From CAVYVZ01 sp963772065 (GTDB taxonomy: Bacteria; Acidobacteriota; Vicinamibacteria; Vicinamibacterales; UBA2999): a stretch of 64,000 nt of DNA. Of the stretch, positions 18,854-26,882 are shown one piece after another; the stretch's first letter is position 1; each line of letters starts with the position of its first letter. Made by a program: the position numbers and the translations under genes. The notes below the pieces were generated by a model. It saw only the letters and a program-made list of their open reading frames with translations, did not search any database and was not told where the DNA came from. Location of the stretch: the NCBI GenBank assembly GCA_963772065.1, contig CAVYVZ010000010.1, positions 1,054,001-1,118,000 on the forward strand, in the 5' to 3' direction.

Positions 18854-19053
18854 TTTGGTTCTTCGATCGCGATGGTCAGCGTCTCCGCTACGAAATCCGC
18901 TATGCCGGAGCCGGCGCGGCCTACGAGATCGCCATCACCTACCCGGATGGCCGCACCCAGGTGGAACAGATCCAGGACGCCGTGGATCTCCTGCAGCGAT
19001 GCGCCGTGGTCGCCCGCGCGTTGAAAGACGAGGGGTGGAAGTCGGAACGGTAG
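18850..19053 (+). CDS. Small protein translationally coupled to prolyl oligopeptidase
   Basis: A 67-residue soluble protein (MIWFFDRDGQRLRYEIRYAG; then YEIAITYPDGRTQVEQIQDA) whose ATG overlaps the upstream TGA. It looks like a short beta-hairpin followed by a helix. No known motif is recognised. The frame is intact, which supports it being a real gene in an otherwise error-prone stretch. Confidence 0.6.
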
Positions 19054-19082
19054 TCCACTGGCCGCAGCCATTCGCCATCGAC

Positions 19083-19088
19083 TACACT
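19083..19088 (+). promoter_or_regulatory. TACACT -10-like box 8 nt before pntA
   Basis: TACACT ends 8 nt before the ATG at 19097, so a transcript from it would begin essentially at the start codon. No ribosome-binding site is present in the gap (CCAGGTTG), which fits leaderless initiation. A -35 is not clear. Confidence 0.35.
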
Positions 19089-19096
19089 CCAGGTTG

Positions 19097-20236
19097 ATGA
19101 GAGTCGGCGTTCCCAGAGAGATCACCCCGGGCGAAACACGCGTCGCCGTCGTGCCCGCCGGCGCTGCGACGCTCGTCAAATCAGGACTACAGGTCGTGGT
19201 GGAACAGGGCGCGGGAACGGCGGCCGGATTCCCCGACGATGCGTACCGGGCGGAAGGCGCCGAGCTTCTGTCACGCGCCGAGGTGTTCCGCACGTCGGAC
19301 GTCATCCTCCAGGTCCGCGCGATTCCCGCCGATCGGGCGCTGCTCCGTCCCAACCAGGCGGTGATCGGCTTCGCCGACCCGCTCGGCGCGCCGGTTGCCA
19401 TTCACGAGATCGCCGCGACGGGCATCAATCTGTTTTCGATGGAGCTGATGCCGCGCATCACGCGCGCCCAGAGCATGGACGCCTTGTCGTCGATGGCCAC
19501 CATCGCCGGGTACAAAGGCGTGCTGCTGGCCGCGAACGCTCTGCCGCGGATGTTTCCGATGCTGATGACCGCCGCCGGCACGATCTCGCCCGCCCGCGTG
19601 TTCATCGTCGGCGCCGGCGTGGCCGGACTCCAGGCGATTGCGTCCGCGCGCCGCATGGGCGCCCGCGTCGAGGCCTACGACGTCCGGCCGGCGGTGAAGG
19701 AGCAGGTGCAGAGCCTCGGCGCGCGATTCGTCGAGCTGCCGCTCGAATCGGCCGACTCCGAGGACAAGGGCGGCTACGCGAAGGCACAGGACGAGTCGTT
19801 CTATCGCCGGCAGCGCGAGATGATGCTCAAGGTCGTGGCGGCGAGCGACGTCGTGATTACGACCGCGCTGATTCCGGGCAAGCGCGCACCGATCCTGGTT
19901 ACCACGGAGATGGTCGAGGCGATGCAGCCCGGCTCCGTCGTCGTGGATCTCGCGGCGGAGCGCGGTGGCAACTGCGAGCTCACACGACCCGATGAAACGG
20001 TCGTGCATCGAGAGGTGACGATTCTCGGGCCGTCGAACCCGGCCGCGCTCGTGCCATACCACGCCAGCCAGATGTATTCGAAGAACATCATCACGTTCCT
20101 GCAGCACCTGCTCGGGAAGGACGGCGCCACCAAGGCAGCACTGACGGTGAATCCGGATGATGAGATTACCCGTGAGACGCTGCTGACGCAGTCGGGCGCG
20201 GTCGTGCACCCGAGAGTGCAGGTTCCAGTCGGCTAG
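19097..20236 (+). CDS. pntA: NAD(P) transhydrogenase alpha subunit, NAD(H)-binding part
   Basis: The 379-residue protein is the dI component, related to alanine dehydrogenase: MRVGVPREITPGETRVAVVP, QAVIGFADPL, FSMELMPRITRAQSMDALSS (RQD-like loop region), then VFIVGAGVAGLQAIASARRM (Rossmann fold), EAYDVRPAVKEQVQSLGA and DVVITTALIPGKRAP. It delivers hydride from NADH to NADP+ bound on the beta subunit, driven by proton entry. Unlike E. coli PntA it has no membrane segments. These lie at the start of the next gene, 17 bp downstream. The TTG at 19094 precedes the ATG but adds only one residue. Confidence 0.92.
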   Translation: MRVGVPREITPGETRVAVVPAGAATLVKSGLQVVVEQGAGTAAGFPDDAYRAEGAELLSRAEVFRTSDVILQVRAIPADRALLRPNQAVIGFADPLGAPVAIHEIAATGINLFSMELMPRITRAQSMDALSSMATIAGYKGVLLAANALPRMFPMLMTAAGTISPARVFIVGAGVAGLQAIASARRMGARVEAYDVRPAVKEQVQSLGARFVELPLESADSEDKGGYAKAQDESFYRRQREMMLKVVAASDVVITTALIPGKRAPILVTTEMVEAMQPGSVVVDLAAERGGNCELTRPDETVVHREVTILGPSNPAALVPYHASQMYSKNIITFLQHLLGKDGATKAALTVNPDDEITRETLLTQSGAVVHPRVQVPVG

Positions 20237-20253
20237 GGATTTCAGGAGGTCGC

Positions 20254-21933
20254 GTGCATTCGCTCGATTTGTGGTCGATGGCGTTCGTGTTCGTCCTGGC
20301 CACGTTCGTCGGCTTCTACGTCGTTCAGAACGTGTCCCGACTGCTGCACACGCCGCTGATGTCGCTGACCAACGCGATCTCCGCGATTGCCGTGGTCGGC
20401 TCGATCATCATCGCCGGCGAGCAGAAGGACACGCTGAGCACGGTGCTCGGCACGATTGCCGTGGCGGCGTCGATGACGAACATCGTGAGCGGATTTCTGA
20501 TCACCGATCGCATGCTGAAGATGTTCCGTGAGGAAGGGCAAGAGCCGATGACGGAACACCTGACACAGGCCAGCTATCTCGCCGCGGCGGTCCTCTTCAT
20601 CTGGTCGCTGCGTTGTCTCACCGATCCGAAAACTGCGCGCCAGGGCGTCGCGGCGGGCGTGCTGGGGATGACCGCGGCCATCGTCGGCACGCTGCTTCAT
20701 CCGGAAATCATCGGGTATTCGTGGATCGCCGTCGCGTTCGTCATCGGGACCATCATCGGCGTCCCGCTGTCGCGTGTTCCGCTCACCGCTGTTCCACAGC
20801 GAACGGCGCTCTCGCATGCCTTCGGCGGCCTGGCTGCCGGTCTGGTTGGCACCGCCAAGTACCTGGTGTGGCTGCAGGACGGGCAGCTGACGCCTTTCCG
20901 GACTGGAGCGATCGCCATCGAGGTCATCCTCGGCTACCTCACGTTCACGGGCAGCCTCATGGCCGCGGGCAAGCTGCAGGAAGTGATCCCGACGCGACCG
21001 ATCACGTATCGCGGCCAGAACATCATGAGCCTTGCGCTGCTGGCCACGGCGCTGGCGGCCAGCGTGGGGCTCATCGTCCGGCCCGACGCCTGGCAGTTCT
21101 TCCCGGTCATCGTCGTGCTCTCGCTCGTGTTCGGGGTGCTGCTCATCATTCCCATCGGCGGCGCCGACATGCCGACGGTCATCTCGCTGTTGAACTCGTA
21201 CGCCGGTCTCTCGGCCGTCGCGATGGGCTTCGTGCTGGAGAACAAGGTGCTCATCATCGCCGGCGCGCTCGACGGATCGTCGGGCTTGATCCTCTCCGTG
21301 ATCATGTGCCGGGCGATGAACCGCTCGTTCACGAACGTGCTGTTCGGCGCCTTCGGACAGGTGCAAGCGTCGGTGGCGGCCGGCGAAGCACGGACCGTCA
21401 AGAGCGGCACGCCGCGCGACGTCGCGGAGCTGCTCGAGAACGCCAGCCGCGTCGTGATCGTGCCCGGCTACGGCATGGCGGTCGCGCAGGCCCAGCATCG
21501 GGTGCGCGAGATCTACGACCAGCTGACGAAGCGCGGCATCGACGTGAAGTTCGCGATCCATCCGGTCGCCGGGCGCATGCCCGGCCACATGAACGTGCTG
21601 CTCGCCGAGGCGGAAGTCCCGTACGAGGCGCTCGTGGAAATGGACGAGATCAACCGCGATCTGCCGCAGACGGACGTGGTGCTCGTCGTCGGCGCGAACG
21701 ACGTCGTGAACCCCGCCGCGAGGCACGACACGAAGAGTCCGATCTACGGCATGCCGATCATCGACGCCGACAAGGCTCGTTTCGTGGTCGCCAACAAGCG
21801 CTCGATGAATCCCGGCTTCGCGGGCGTCGAGAACGAGCTCTACTACGCCGACAACACGCTGATGCTGTTCGGCGACGCGAAGGCGGCGCTCGGCGAGGTC
21901 GCGAAGGAGCTTGCGGGCCAGACAGTTCATTGA
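20254..21933 (+). CDS. pntB: NAD(P) transhydrogenase, fused PntAB membrane segment and PntB beta subunit
   Basis: A 559-residue protein. Residues about 1-95 match the separate alpha-2 (PntAB) membrane subunit (MAFVFVLATFVGFYVVQNVS, LMSLTNAISAIAVVGSIIIA). The rest is a full-length beta subunit with many helices (HAFGGLAAGLVGTAKYLV, PIGGADMPTVISLLNSYAG) and the NADP-binding dIII domain (VVIVPGYGMAVAQAQHRVRE, FAIHPVAGRMPGHMNVLLAE, VVLVVGANDVVNPAA, FVVANKRSMNPGFAG). With pntA it forms the proton-pumping enzyme that makes NADPH. The GTG start has a strong AGGAGG 4 nt before it. The AB-B fusion is uncommon compared with the three-gene order. Confidence 0.92.
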   Translation: MHSLDLWSMAFVFVLATFVGFYVVQNVSRLLHTPLMSLTNAISAIAVVGSIIIAGEQKDTLSTVLGTIAVAASMTNIVSGFLITDRMLKMFREEGQEPMTEHLTQASYLAAAVLFIWSLRCLTDPKTARQGVAAGVLGMTAAIVGTLLHPEIIGYSWIAVAFVIGTIIGVPLSRVPLTAVPQRTALSHAFGGLAAGLVGTAKYLVWLQDGQLTPFRTGAIAIEVILGYLTFTGSLMAAGKLQEVIPTRPITYRGQNIMSLALLATALAASVGLIVRPDAWQFFPVIVVLSLVFGVLLIIPIGGADMPTVISLLNSYAGLSAVAMGFVLENKVLIIAGALDGSSGLILSVIMCRAMNRSFTNVLFGAFGQVQASVAAGEARTVKSGTPRDVAELLENASRVVIVPGYGMAVAQAQHRVREIYDQLTKRGIDVKFAIHPVAGRMPGHMNVLLAEAEVPYEALVEMDEINRDLPQTDVVLVVGANDVVNPAARHDTKSPIYGMPIIDADKARFVVANKRSMNPGFAGVENELYYADNTLMLFGDAKAALGEVAKELAGQTVH

Positions 21934-21967
21934 CTTGCCCGAACGGCCACGGGTACGCTCAGCATCG

Positions 21968-22168
21968 TTGCGCATCACGCTGAACGGCGACCCGTTCGAG
22001 CTCGATCAGTCGCTCTCCGTGGCCGACTTGCTGGCGCGGCTGGCGATCGATCCGCGCCGCGTCGCCGTGGAGCACAACCAGACGATTCTGAAGCGCGATG
22101 CGTTCGGGCACATCCTGGTCCGCGAGGGCGACCAGGTCGAGATCGTGAATTTTGTTGGTGGCGGATAA
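21968..22168 (+). CDS. thiS: Sulfur carrier protein ThiS
   Basis: A 66-residue ubiquitin-like protein (LRITLNGDPFELDQSLSVAD at the start) ending in the diagnostic Gly-Gly (VEIVNFVGGG). The terminal glycine is adenylated and thiocarboxylated to donate sulfur for the thiazole ring of thiamine. The TTG at 21968 is chosen because it begins the first beta strand; the frame is open upstream to 21911. Its TAA is immediately followed by the thiG ATG. Confidence 0.88.
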   Translation: MRITLNGDPFELDQSLSVADLLARLAIDPRRVAVEHNQTILKRDAFGHILVREGDQVEIVNFVGGG

Positions 22169-22948
22169 ATGCAGGACACCCCTTTCGTTGTCGCCGGACG
22201 GACGTTCGGGTCGCGACTGATTGTCGGCACGGGCAAGTACCCCTCGTTTCCAGTCATGGCGCAGGCGCACGAGGCGTCGGGCGCCGACATGGTCACCGTG
22301 GCGGTGCGCCGCGTGAACCTCTCCGACCGCAGCCGCGAGTCGCTGCTCGACTACATCGATACGGAGCGGATCTTCATCCTCCCGAACACCGCCGGCTGCT
22401 ACACCACGGACGAAGCGGTGCGGACCGCGCGTCTCGGCCGCGAGGCGGGTCTGTCGAACTGGGTGAAGCTCGAAGTGATCGGCGACGAGAAGACGCTCTT
22501 CCCGGACAATGAGGCGCTGCTCGAAGCCACACGGATCCTCGTGAAGGAAGGCTTCGTGGTGCTGCCGTATACGAACGACGATCCGGTCGTCTGCCGCAAG
22601 CTCGAGGATGCGGGCGCCGCGGCGGTGATGCCGCTCGGAGCGCCGATCGGGTCCGGGCTCGGCATTCAGAACGTGAACAACATCCGGATCATCCGGGAGT
22701 TCGCGCGCGTGCCGGTGATCGTCGATGCGGGAGTCGGGACGGCGTCGGACGCGGCGCTGGCAATGGAGCTCGGCGCGGACGCGGTCCTGATGAACACGGC
22801 CATAGCGGCAGCACAGGAGCCGGTTGCGATGGCCACGGCCATGAAGCATGCCGTCATCGCGGGACGCCTGGCGTACCTGTCCGGACGTATTCCGCGCAAG
22901 TCGTACGCGACGGCGAGCAGCCCAATCGAGGGCATGGTTGGACGGTGA
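22169..22948 (+). CDS. thiG: Thiazole synthase ThiG
   Basis: The 259-residue TIM barrel has family motifs FGSRLIVGTGKYPSF, FILPNTAGCYTTDEAVRTA, WVKLEVIGDEKTLFPD with the Schiff-base lysine K100, GAPIGSGLGIQNVNNI and VDAGVGTASDAALAMELGAD. It forms the thiamine thiazole phosphate from deoxyxylulose phosphate, dehydroglycine and ThiS thiocarboxylate. It lies directly after thiS with no gap. No other thiamine genes (thiC, thiE, thiH/O, thiF) are in the window, and no TPP riboswitch was recognised upstream of thiS, where the gap is only about 35 bp. Confidence 0.93.
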   Translation: MQDTPFVVAGRTFGSRLIVGTGKYPSFPVMAQAHEASGADMVTVAVRRVNLSDRSRESLLDYIDTERIFILPNTAGCYTTDEAVRTARLGREAGLSNWVKLEVIGDEKTLFPDNEALLEATRILVKEGFVVLPYTNDDPVVCRKLEDAGAAAVMPLGAPIGSGLGIQNVNNIRIIREFARVPVIVDAGVGTASDAALAMELGADAVLMNTAIAAAQEPVAMATAMKHAVIAGRLAYLSGRIPRKSYATASSPIEGMVGR

Positions 22949-22988
22949 GCATTCAGTGATTCTTGTGACTGCCCTTGTCAAAGGCATC

Positions 22989-23230
22989 AACCACGAAGAC
23001 ACGAAGGACACGAAGATCACGGAGAAATCATTGGAATCGCAAGAATCAGAATGCGTTCGATTGGCCGCCGGAGGCGACCCGCATCGAAGCGAAGCCAGCG
23101 AAAAACAAGCCGCTCTCCAATTCATGTGCGGTTTGTTTTTCGCTGGTTTCGCTTCGATGCGCCACGGGCCCGCTTCGCGGGCCCGCCAATCGAACGCATC
23201 TTCGTGATCTTCGTGGCATCGTGGTTCGCG
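22989..23230. repeat. Large nested palindromic intergenic element
   Basis: This fills most of the 344-bp gap after thiG. The outer arms are CACGAAG-type tandem repeats (22989-23022: CCACGAAGACACGAAGGACA and on), answered by an inverted copy at 23200-23230 (CTTCGTGATCTTCGTGGC). The middle arms are an exact 15-bp inverted pair, 23051-23065 and 23185-23199. The inner arms are a 33-bp pair, 23081-23113 and 23128-23160, with two mismatches and a 14-nt loop. A further 8-bp hairpin (GGGCCCGC TTC GCGGGCCC) lies at 23166-23184. No ORF or transposase is present. It looks like a REP/MITE-type non-autonomous element. Confidence 0.8.
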
Positions 23231-23292
23231 ACAAGCAACGTCCAGCGTGGTCATGAGAATCATCGAGCGAAGCGGACCAGCAAAGTCTGACT

Positions 23293-24414
23293 GTGCGCCC
23301 CGACACGCGTGATCTGCTTGAACGGCTGAACCGCCTCTGGCACGTGGCGGGCGCGCCGCCACCGGGCGGTGCCCTGTCAGGCACGCTCCTCTACCGCGTC
23401 CGCCTGATGCTCGCGCGGGTGCTCGCGCCGCAGGAAACCTTCAACGCCGCCGTCGTCGAGTACATCAACGCCACGGCGAACGCCCTCGAGCAGGCGCGCA
23501 TCGCGACCGACGAGGCGATCCGCTACCGCGAATCGCTTGCCGCGCGGGAGCGGCGGATCGAGACGGCGTCGCAGGCCATCATCGAGGCGCACAAGGAGAT
23601 TCGGACGTCCATTGGCCAGCTCCAGCAGGCCACGCACGCGCTGAAGCGCGAGGTGGCGCGGCTCGCATCCGATGGCGTGGCCTCCGTCTCCACTTCGACT
23701 CCTTCCGTTGCGCCTGCGTACGAGAATGCCCTCGACGCGCACCAGTACGTCGGATTCGAGGACGAGTTCCGCGGATCGCTTGAAGAGATCCGCGAGCGCC
23801 TCGAGGCCTACGTGCCGCTGTTCGACGGCGCATCGAACGTGCTCGATATCGGCTGCGGCCGAGGAGAATTCCTCCTGCTCCTTCGCGAGCGCGGCATCAC
23901 GGCTCGTGGTGTGGACGTGAATCCGGCGATGGTCGAGGCTTCGCGGGAGCGCGGGCTCGACGCATCGGCCGGCGACGCGCTGGCCTATCTGACGTCGGTG
24001 CCGGATGCGTCGCTCGGCGGCGTCTTCTCGGCGCAGGTGATCGAGCACCTCGAGCCCGCGTACCTCCTGCGCCTGCTCGAGGCGGCATTCGGAAAGATGC
24101 GGTCGGGCGCGCCACTCGTCCTCGAGACGATCAATCCCGCGTGCTGGTTTGCATTCTTCTCGAGCTACCTCCGCGACCTCACGCACTCGCAGCCCGTACA
24201 CCCCGATACGCTGCAGTATCTGCTCGTCGCGTCGGGATTTCAGCGCGTGGAGATTCGATACCGCGCACCGTATCCGGAGCAGCACAAGCTGCAGCCTGTT
24301 GCGCCCACGCCGGATCTGGCCGAGTGGGCCGCGACGCTGAACGAGAACGCCGACAAGCTCAATCGGCTGCTGTTCACGCATCTCGACTACGCCGCAATCG
24401 GTTACCGGCCGTGA
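23293..24414 (+). CDS. SAM-dependent methyltransferase with N-terminal coiled coil
   Basis: A 373-residue protein. Residues about 60-125 are charged and heptad-like (ARERRIETASQAIIEAHKEI), a likely coiled coil. The class I methyltransferase fold follows, with motif I VLDIGCGRGEFLLLL at 183-197, GVDVNPAMVEASRERGLD, and the post-II segment GGVFSAQVIEHLEPAYLLRL. The layout resembles methyltransferases found in surface-polysaccharide clusters. The stop overlaps the start of an O-antigen ligase-like gene (GTGA), so the two are coupled and may modify or cap the same glycan. The start is GTG. Confidence 0.82.
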   Translation: MRPDTRDLLERLNRLWHVAGAPPPGGALSGTLLYRVRLMLARVLAPQETFNAAVVEYINATANALEQARIATDEAIRYRESLAARERRIETASQAIIEAHKEIRTSIGQLQQATHALKREVARLASDGVASVSTSTPSVAPAYENALDAHQYVGFEDEFRGSLEEIRERLEAYVPLFDGASNVLDIGCGRGEFLLLLRERGITARGVDVNPAMVEASRERGLDASAGDALAYLTSVPDASLGGVFSAQVIEHLEPAYLLRLLEAAFGKMRSGAPLVLETINPACWFAFFSSYLRDLTHSQPVHPDTLQYLLVASGFQRVEIRYRAPYPEQHKLQPVAPTPDLAEWAATLNENADKLNRLLFTHLDYAAIGYRP

Positions 24415-26330
24415 GCACCCTGGTGCTCCGCGCCGGCGTGGGTGCGCTCCTCGCGTGGTTCACGGTGTTCGCTCTCCTCGCCTTACCGCTTCCCGCCGTC
24501 GCGGCCGCAGTGGCCGTGGCGGCGCTGACGATGTGGAGGCCGGTCGCAGGCCTGGCCGCAATCGTAGCCTCTGCCCCCGCGGGCCTGCTGCTTGCGCCAC
24601 CACCCGCCCGGGTGGCGGAGCTCGTCGTGTGGAGCTTCATCAGCGCATGGTTGCTCGCGCTCTGGCGGCCCCTCGCGCCCGAAAGACCGCGCGGCGCGGT
24701 GTTCCGAGCCGCCGCGCTCTTCGCGCTGTGGGCGGCGGCATCGTGGATGGCCTACATCATCGGTGGCGCAGCGGGCATTGCGCCCCTGCGGCTTCCACTG
24801 CTCCTGGCTCGGGCGGTGCCCGTCGATCATCTGGTGTTCTCCAGCCCCGAGCCGGAAACCTTCACGCTGCTGCCGCTCCTCGCCGGGCTGGCGCTCTTCG
24901 TCGCATCGGCGGTGGTTGCGAGGCAGCGATCCGAGGCACGGCTCGCAGTGGCCGCCGCCGTAGTGGTATCCGCAGCAGGGCTCGCCGTGCTGACGATGGC
25001 GGACGTCGCGAGGGAGTGGGCGTCGTTCGAGTACGGCGCCTGGTTCCTGCTCCGGTACGCACGGGGCGAGCGCTTCAGCCTCCATCTCGAGGATCTGAAT
25101 GCAGCCGGATCGCACTACATCCTGGCGATGTTGATTGCCGCCGCGCTTGCGGTCGGCGATCGCAGCCGCCGCGCGATGTGGGTGGCGCTCGCGATCCTCA
25201 TCACACCGGCACTCGCGGTTGCCGGCTCGCGTTCCGCAGCGCTTGGCGGCCTGCTCGTCGGCGGAAGCCTGATTCCACTGATCCGCCGCGGGACGCCGCG
25301 TCGTATCACGGGACGCGCTCTCGCGCTGGCAGTCGCGGCCGTCGTGGTCTTGGTAGTTGGCGCCGCGTTGCTCGCGTCGAGGCCGGGCGACCAGGGAACG
25401 GCATCGAACGCGCTCTGGCTGCGTGGGCAGTTTCTGGTCACGAGCGCGCGCATGTTCGCGTCGGCGCCCGTGTTCGGCGTCGGCATCGGCCATTACCACG
25501 AACGATCGAATCAATTCATGCCTGCGGCTCTGCGACAGGTTTACGGGTACGAAAACGCCCACAACTATTTCGCGCAACAGTTCGCGGAGCTGGGCATCGT
25601 CGGTGGGGTGTTGTTTGCGTGGCTTGTCGGTGCCGGGCTATGGGCGGGATGGCGTGCCGTGTGTCGGACGGCGGGACGAGACCCATCCTTGATGGGTCTC
25701 CTTGCAGGATGCGCCGGTTACCTCTTGTCATGTGTCACGGGCCATCCGCTCCTCGTGCCCGAGGCGGCAATGCCATTCTGGGGTGCTTTGGGCGTGCTGG
25801 CAGGAGCAGGTGTGCCATCGGAAGCGCCGTTACATGCGAGCACGACCCCCATGAGGCGGTGGGCCCTTGCGATGGTTGTGGCGGCCGCGTGCGCGAACGT
25901 CGCCATCCAGCTGCGGCGGTACGCCTTGACCGACACGATGCCAGGCGAGCGTGGCTTCTACGACCTCCAGGCCACGGAGGATGGGACGCCTTTCGTCTGG
26001 ATGACTCGGCACGGGGTGTTCTACGTCGGGCCGCAACCCGGCACCCTGACGATTCCGCTGCGGGCCCCCGGGTTTCTCGACGAGATCGAGCCATTTCAGG
26101 TCCTCGTCGAGGTCGGCGGCGAGCGAGCGGGCGTCATCGAGGCGATGCCAGACCGCTGGACGAACATCACGATTCCGGTGCGCCGGCCCGCGGCTGGTCC
26201 GTTCCGCCGGATCGATCTGCGCGTGAACCGATCGTGGTCGCCGAAGCGAAATCGCGCCCACCACGTGGACGACGGGCCGCGAAGCGTGATGGTCGGGACA
26301 ACACGGTGGACGCCGGCAGGCGGTCGCTGA
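24411..26330 (+). CDS. O-antigen ligase/polymerase-like membrane protein
   Basis: A 639-residue protein with about a dozen hydrophobic segments in residues 1-500. The Wzy_C-type signature lies near the end of the membrane region: VFGVGIGHYHERSNQFMP, then YENAHNYFAQQFAELGIVGG, where the HN pair and the preceding periplasmic loop are typical of O-antigen ligases and polymerases. The extra C-terminal part (about 510-639, LTIPLRAPGFLDEIEPFQV and on) is soluble and beta-rich, presumably periplasmic. It likely transfers or polymerises an undecaprenyl-linked glycan. It is translationally coupled to the preceding methyltransferase. Confidence 0.8.
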   Translation: MSTLVLRAGVGALLAWFTVFALLALPLPAVAAAVAVAALTMWRPVAGLAAIVASAPAGLLLAPPPARVAELVVWSFISAWLLALWRPLAPERPRGAVFRAAALFALWAAASWMAYIIGGAAGIAPLRLPLLLARAVPVDHLVFSSPEPETFTLLPLLAGLALFVASAVVARQRSEARLAVAAAVVVSAAGLAVLTMADVAREWASFEYGAWFLLRYARGERFSLHLEDLNAAGSHYILAMLIAAALAVGDRSRRAMWVALAILITPALAVAGSRSAALGGLLVGGSLIPLIRRGTPRRITGRALALAVAAVVVLVVGAALLASRPGDQGTASNALWLRGQFLVTSARMFASAPVFGVGIGHYHERSNQFMPAALRQVYGYENAHNYFAQQFAELGIVGGVLFAWLVGAGLWAGWRAVCRTAGRDPSLMGLLAGCAGYLLSCVTGHPLLVPEAAMPFWGALGVLAGAGVPSEAPLHASTTPMRRWALAMVVAAACANVAIQLRRYALTDTMPGERGFYDLQATEDGTPFVWMTRHGVFYVGPQPGTLTIPLRAPGFLDEIEPFQVLVEVGGERAGVIEAMPDRWTNITIPVRRPAAGPFRRIDLRVNRSWSPKRNRAHHVDDGPRSVMVGTTRWTPAGGR

Positions 26331-26334
26331 CGCC

Positions 26335-26850
26335 ATGACTGCGATCCGCGATGAACGATCGGAGGACGCGGCGGCCGTTCGCGTGGTGCACGAGGCGGCG
26401 TTCCCCGAGGTCTTCGAGGCCGACCTGGTAGACAAGCTGCGAGTGAACTGCGAGGACCGCGTGTCCCTCGTCGCGCTGGAAGACGATCGCGTCGTCGGGC
26501 ACATCCTGTTCACGCCGGCCACCATCGAGCGGCGCGACGGGCCGCTTGCCGGCTACGGGTTGGCTCCGATGGCGGTGCTTCCCGAATTTCAACGCCGCGG
26601 AATCGGCTCGGCGCTCATTCGGGCAGGAATCGAGCGCCTGCGCCAGTCACGCTGCCCGTTCGTGATCGTCGTGGGCCACCCTGAGTACTACCCTCGCTTC
26701 GGATTCGTGACCGCGTCGACTCACGGCGTGCGCTGCCAGTGGGAAGGCATTCGAGACGAGGCATTCATGATTTTCGTCGGCGAGCCCTCGATCGCGCCGC
26801 ACCTTGCCGGCCTGGCCAAGTACCGTCCGGAATTCGACGACGCCGCCTAG
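26335..26850 (+). CDS. GNAT-family N-acetyltransferase
   Basis: The 171-residue GNAT fold has strand 4/motif A GYGLAPMAVLPEFQRRGIGS, in which the RRGIG(S) loop binds the acetyl-CoA pyrophosphate. The C-terminal VVGHPEYYPRFGF is seen in YhbS-like acetyltransferases. The substrate is unknown. It starts 4 bp after the ligase-like gene, so it is probably in the same transcript. Confidence 0.85.
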   Translation: MTAIRDERSEDAAAVRVVHEAAFPEVFEADLVDKLRVNCEDRVSLVALEDDRVVGHILFTPATIERRDGPLAGYGLAPMAVLPEFQRRGIGSALIRAGIERLRQSRCPFVIVVGHPEYYPRFGFVTASTHGVRCQWEGIRDEAFMIFVGEPSIAPHLAGLAKYRPEFDDAA

Positions 26851-26882
26851 ACGGCTGCCAGCCTTCGAGGTAGATTCGGCGC

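Noticed and set aside
20242..21978. Long open frame (578 codons) on the strand opposite the transhydrogenase gene
   Set aside because: It is antisense to a clearly conserved membrane protein. Its composition is His/Arg/Asp-rich with no motif, as expected for a shadow frame in high-GC DNA. The same applies to the long antisense frames over the M28 peptidase (2815-4320) and the CHAT gene (45952-48021).
22989..23230. Insertion sequence
   Set aside because: No transposase-length ORF lies inside, and no clear target-site duplication is visible. At most it is a non-autonomous element.
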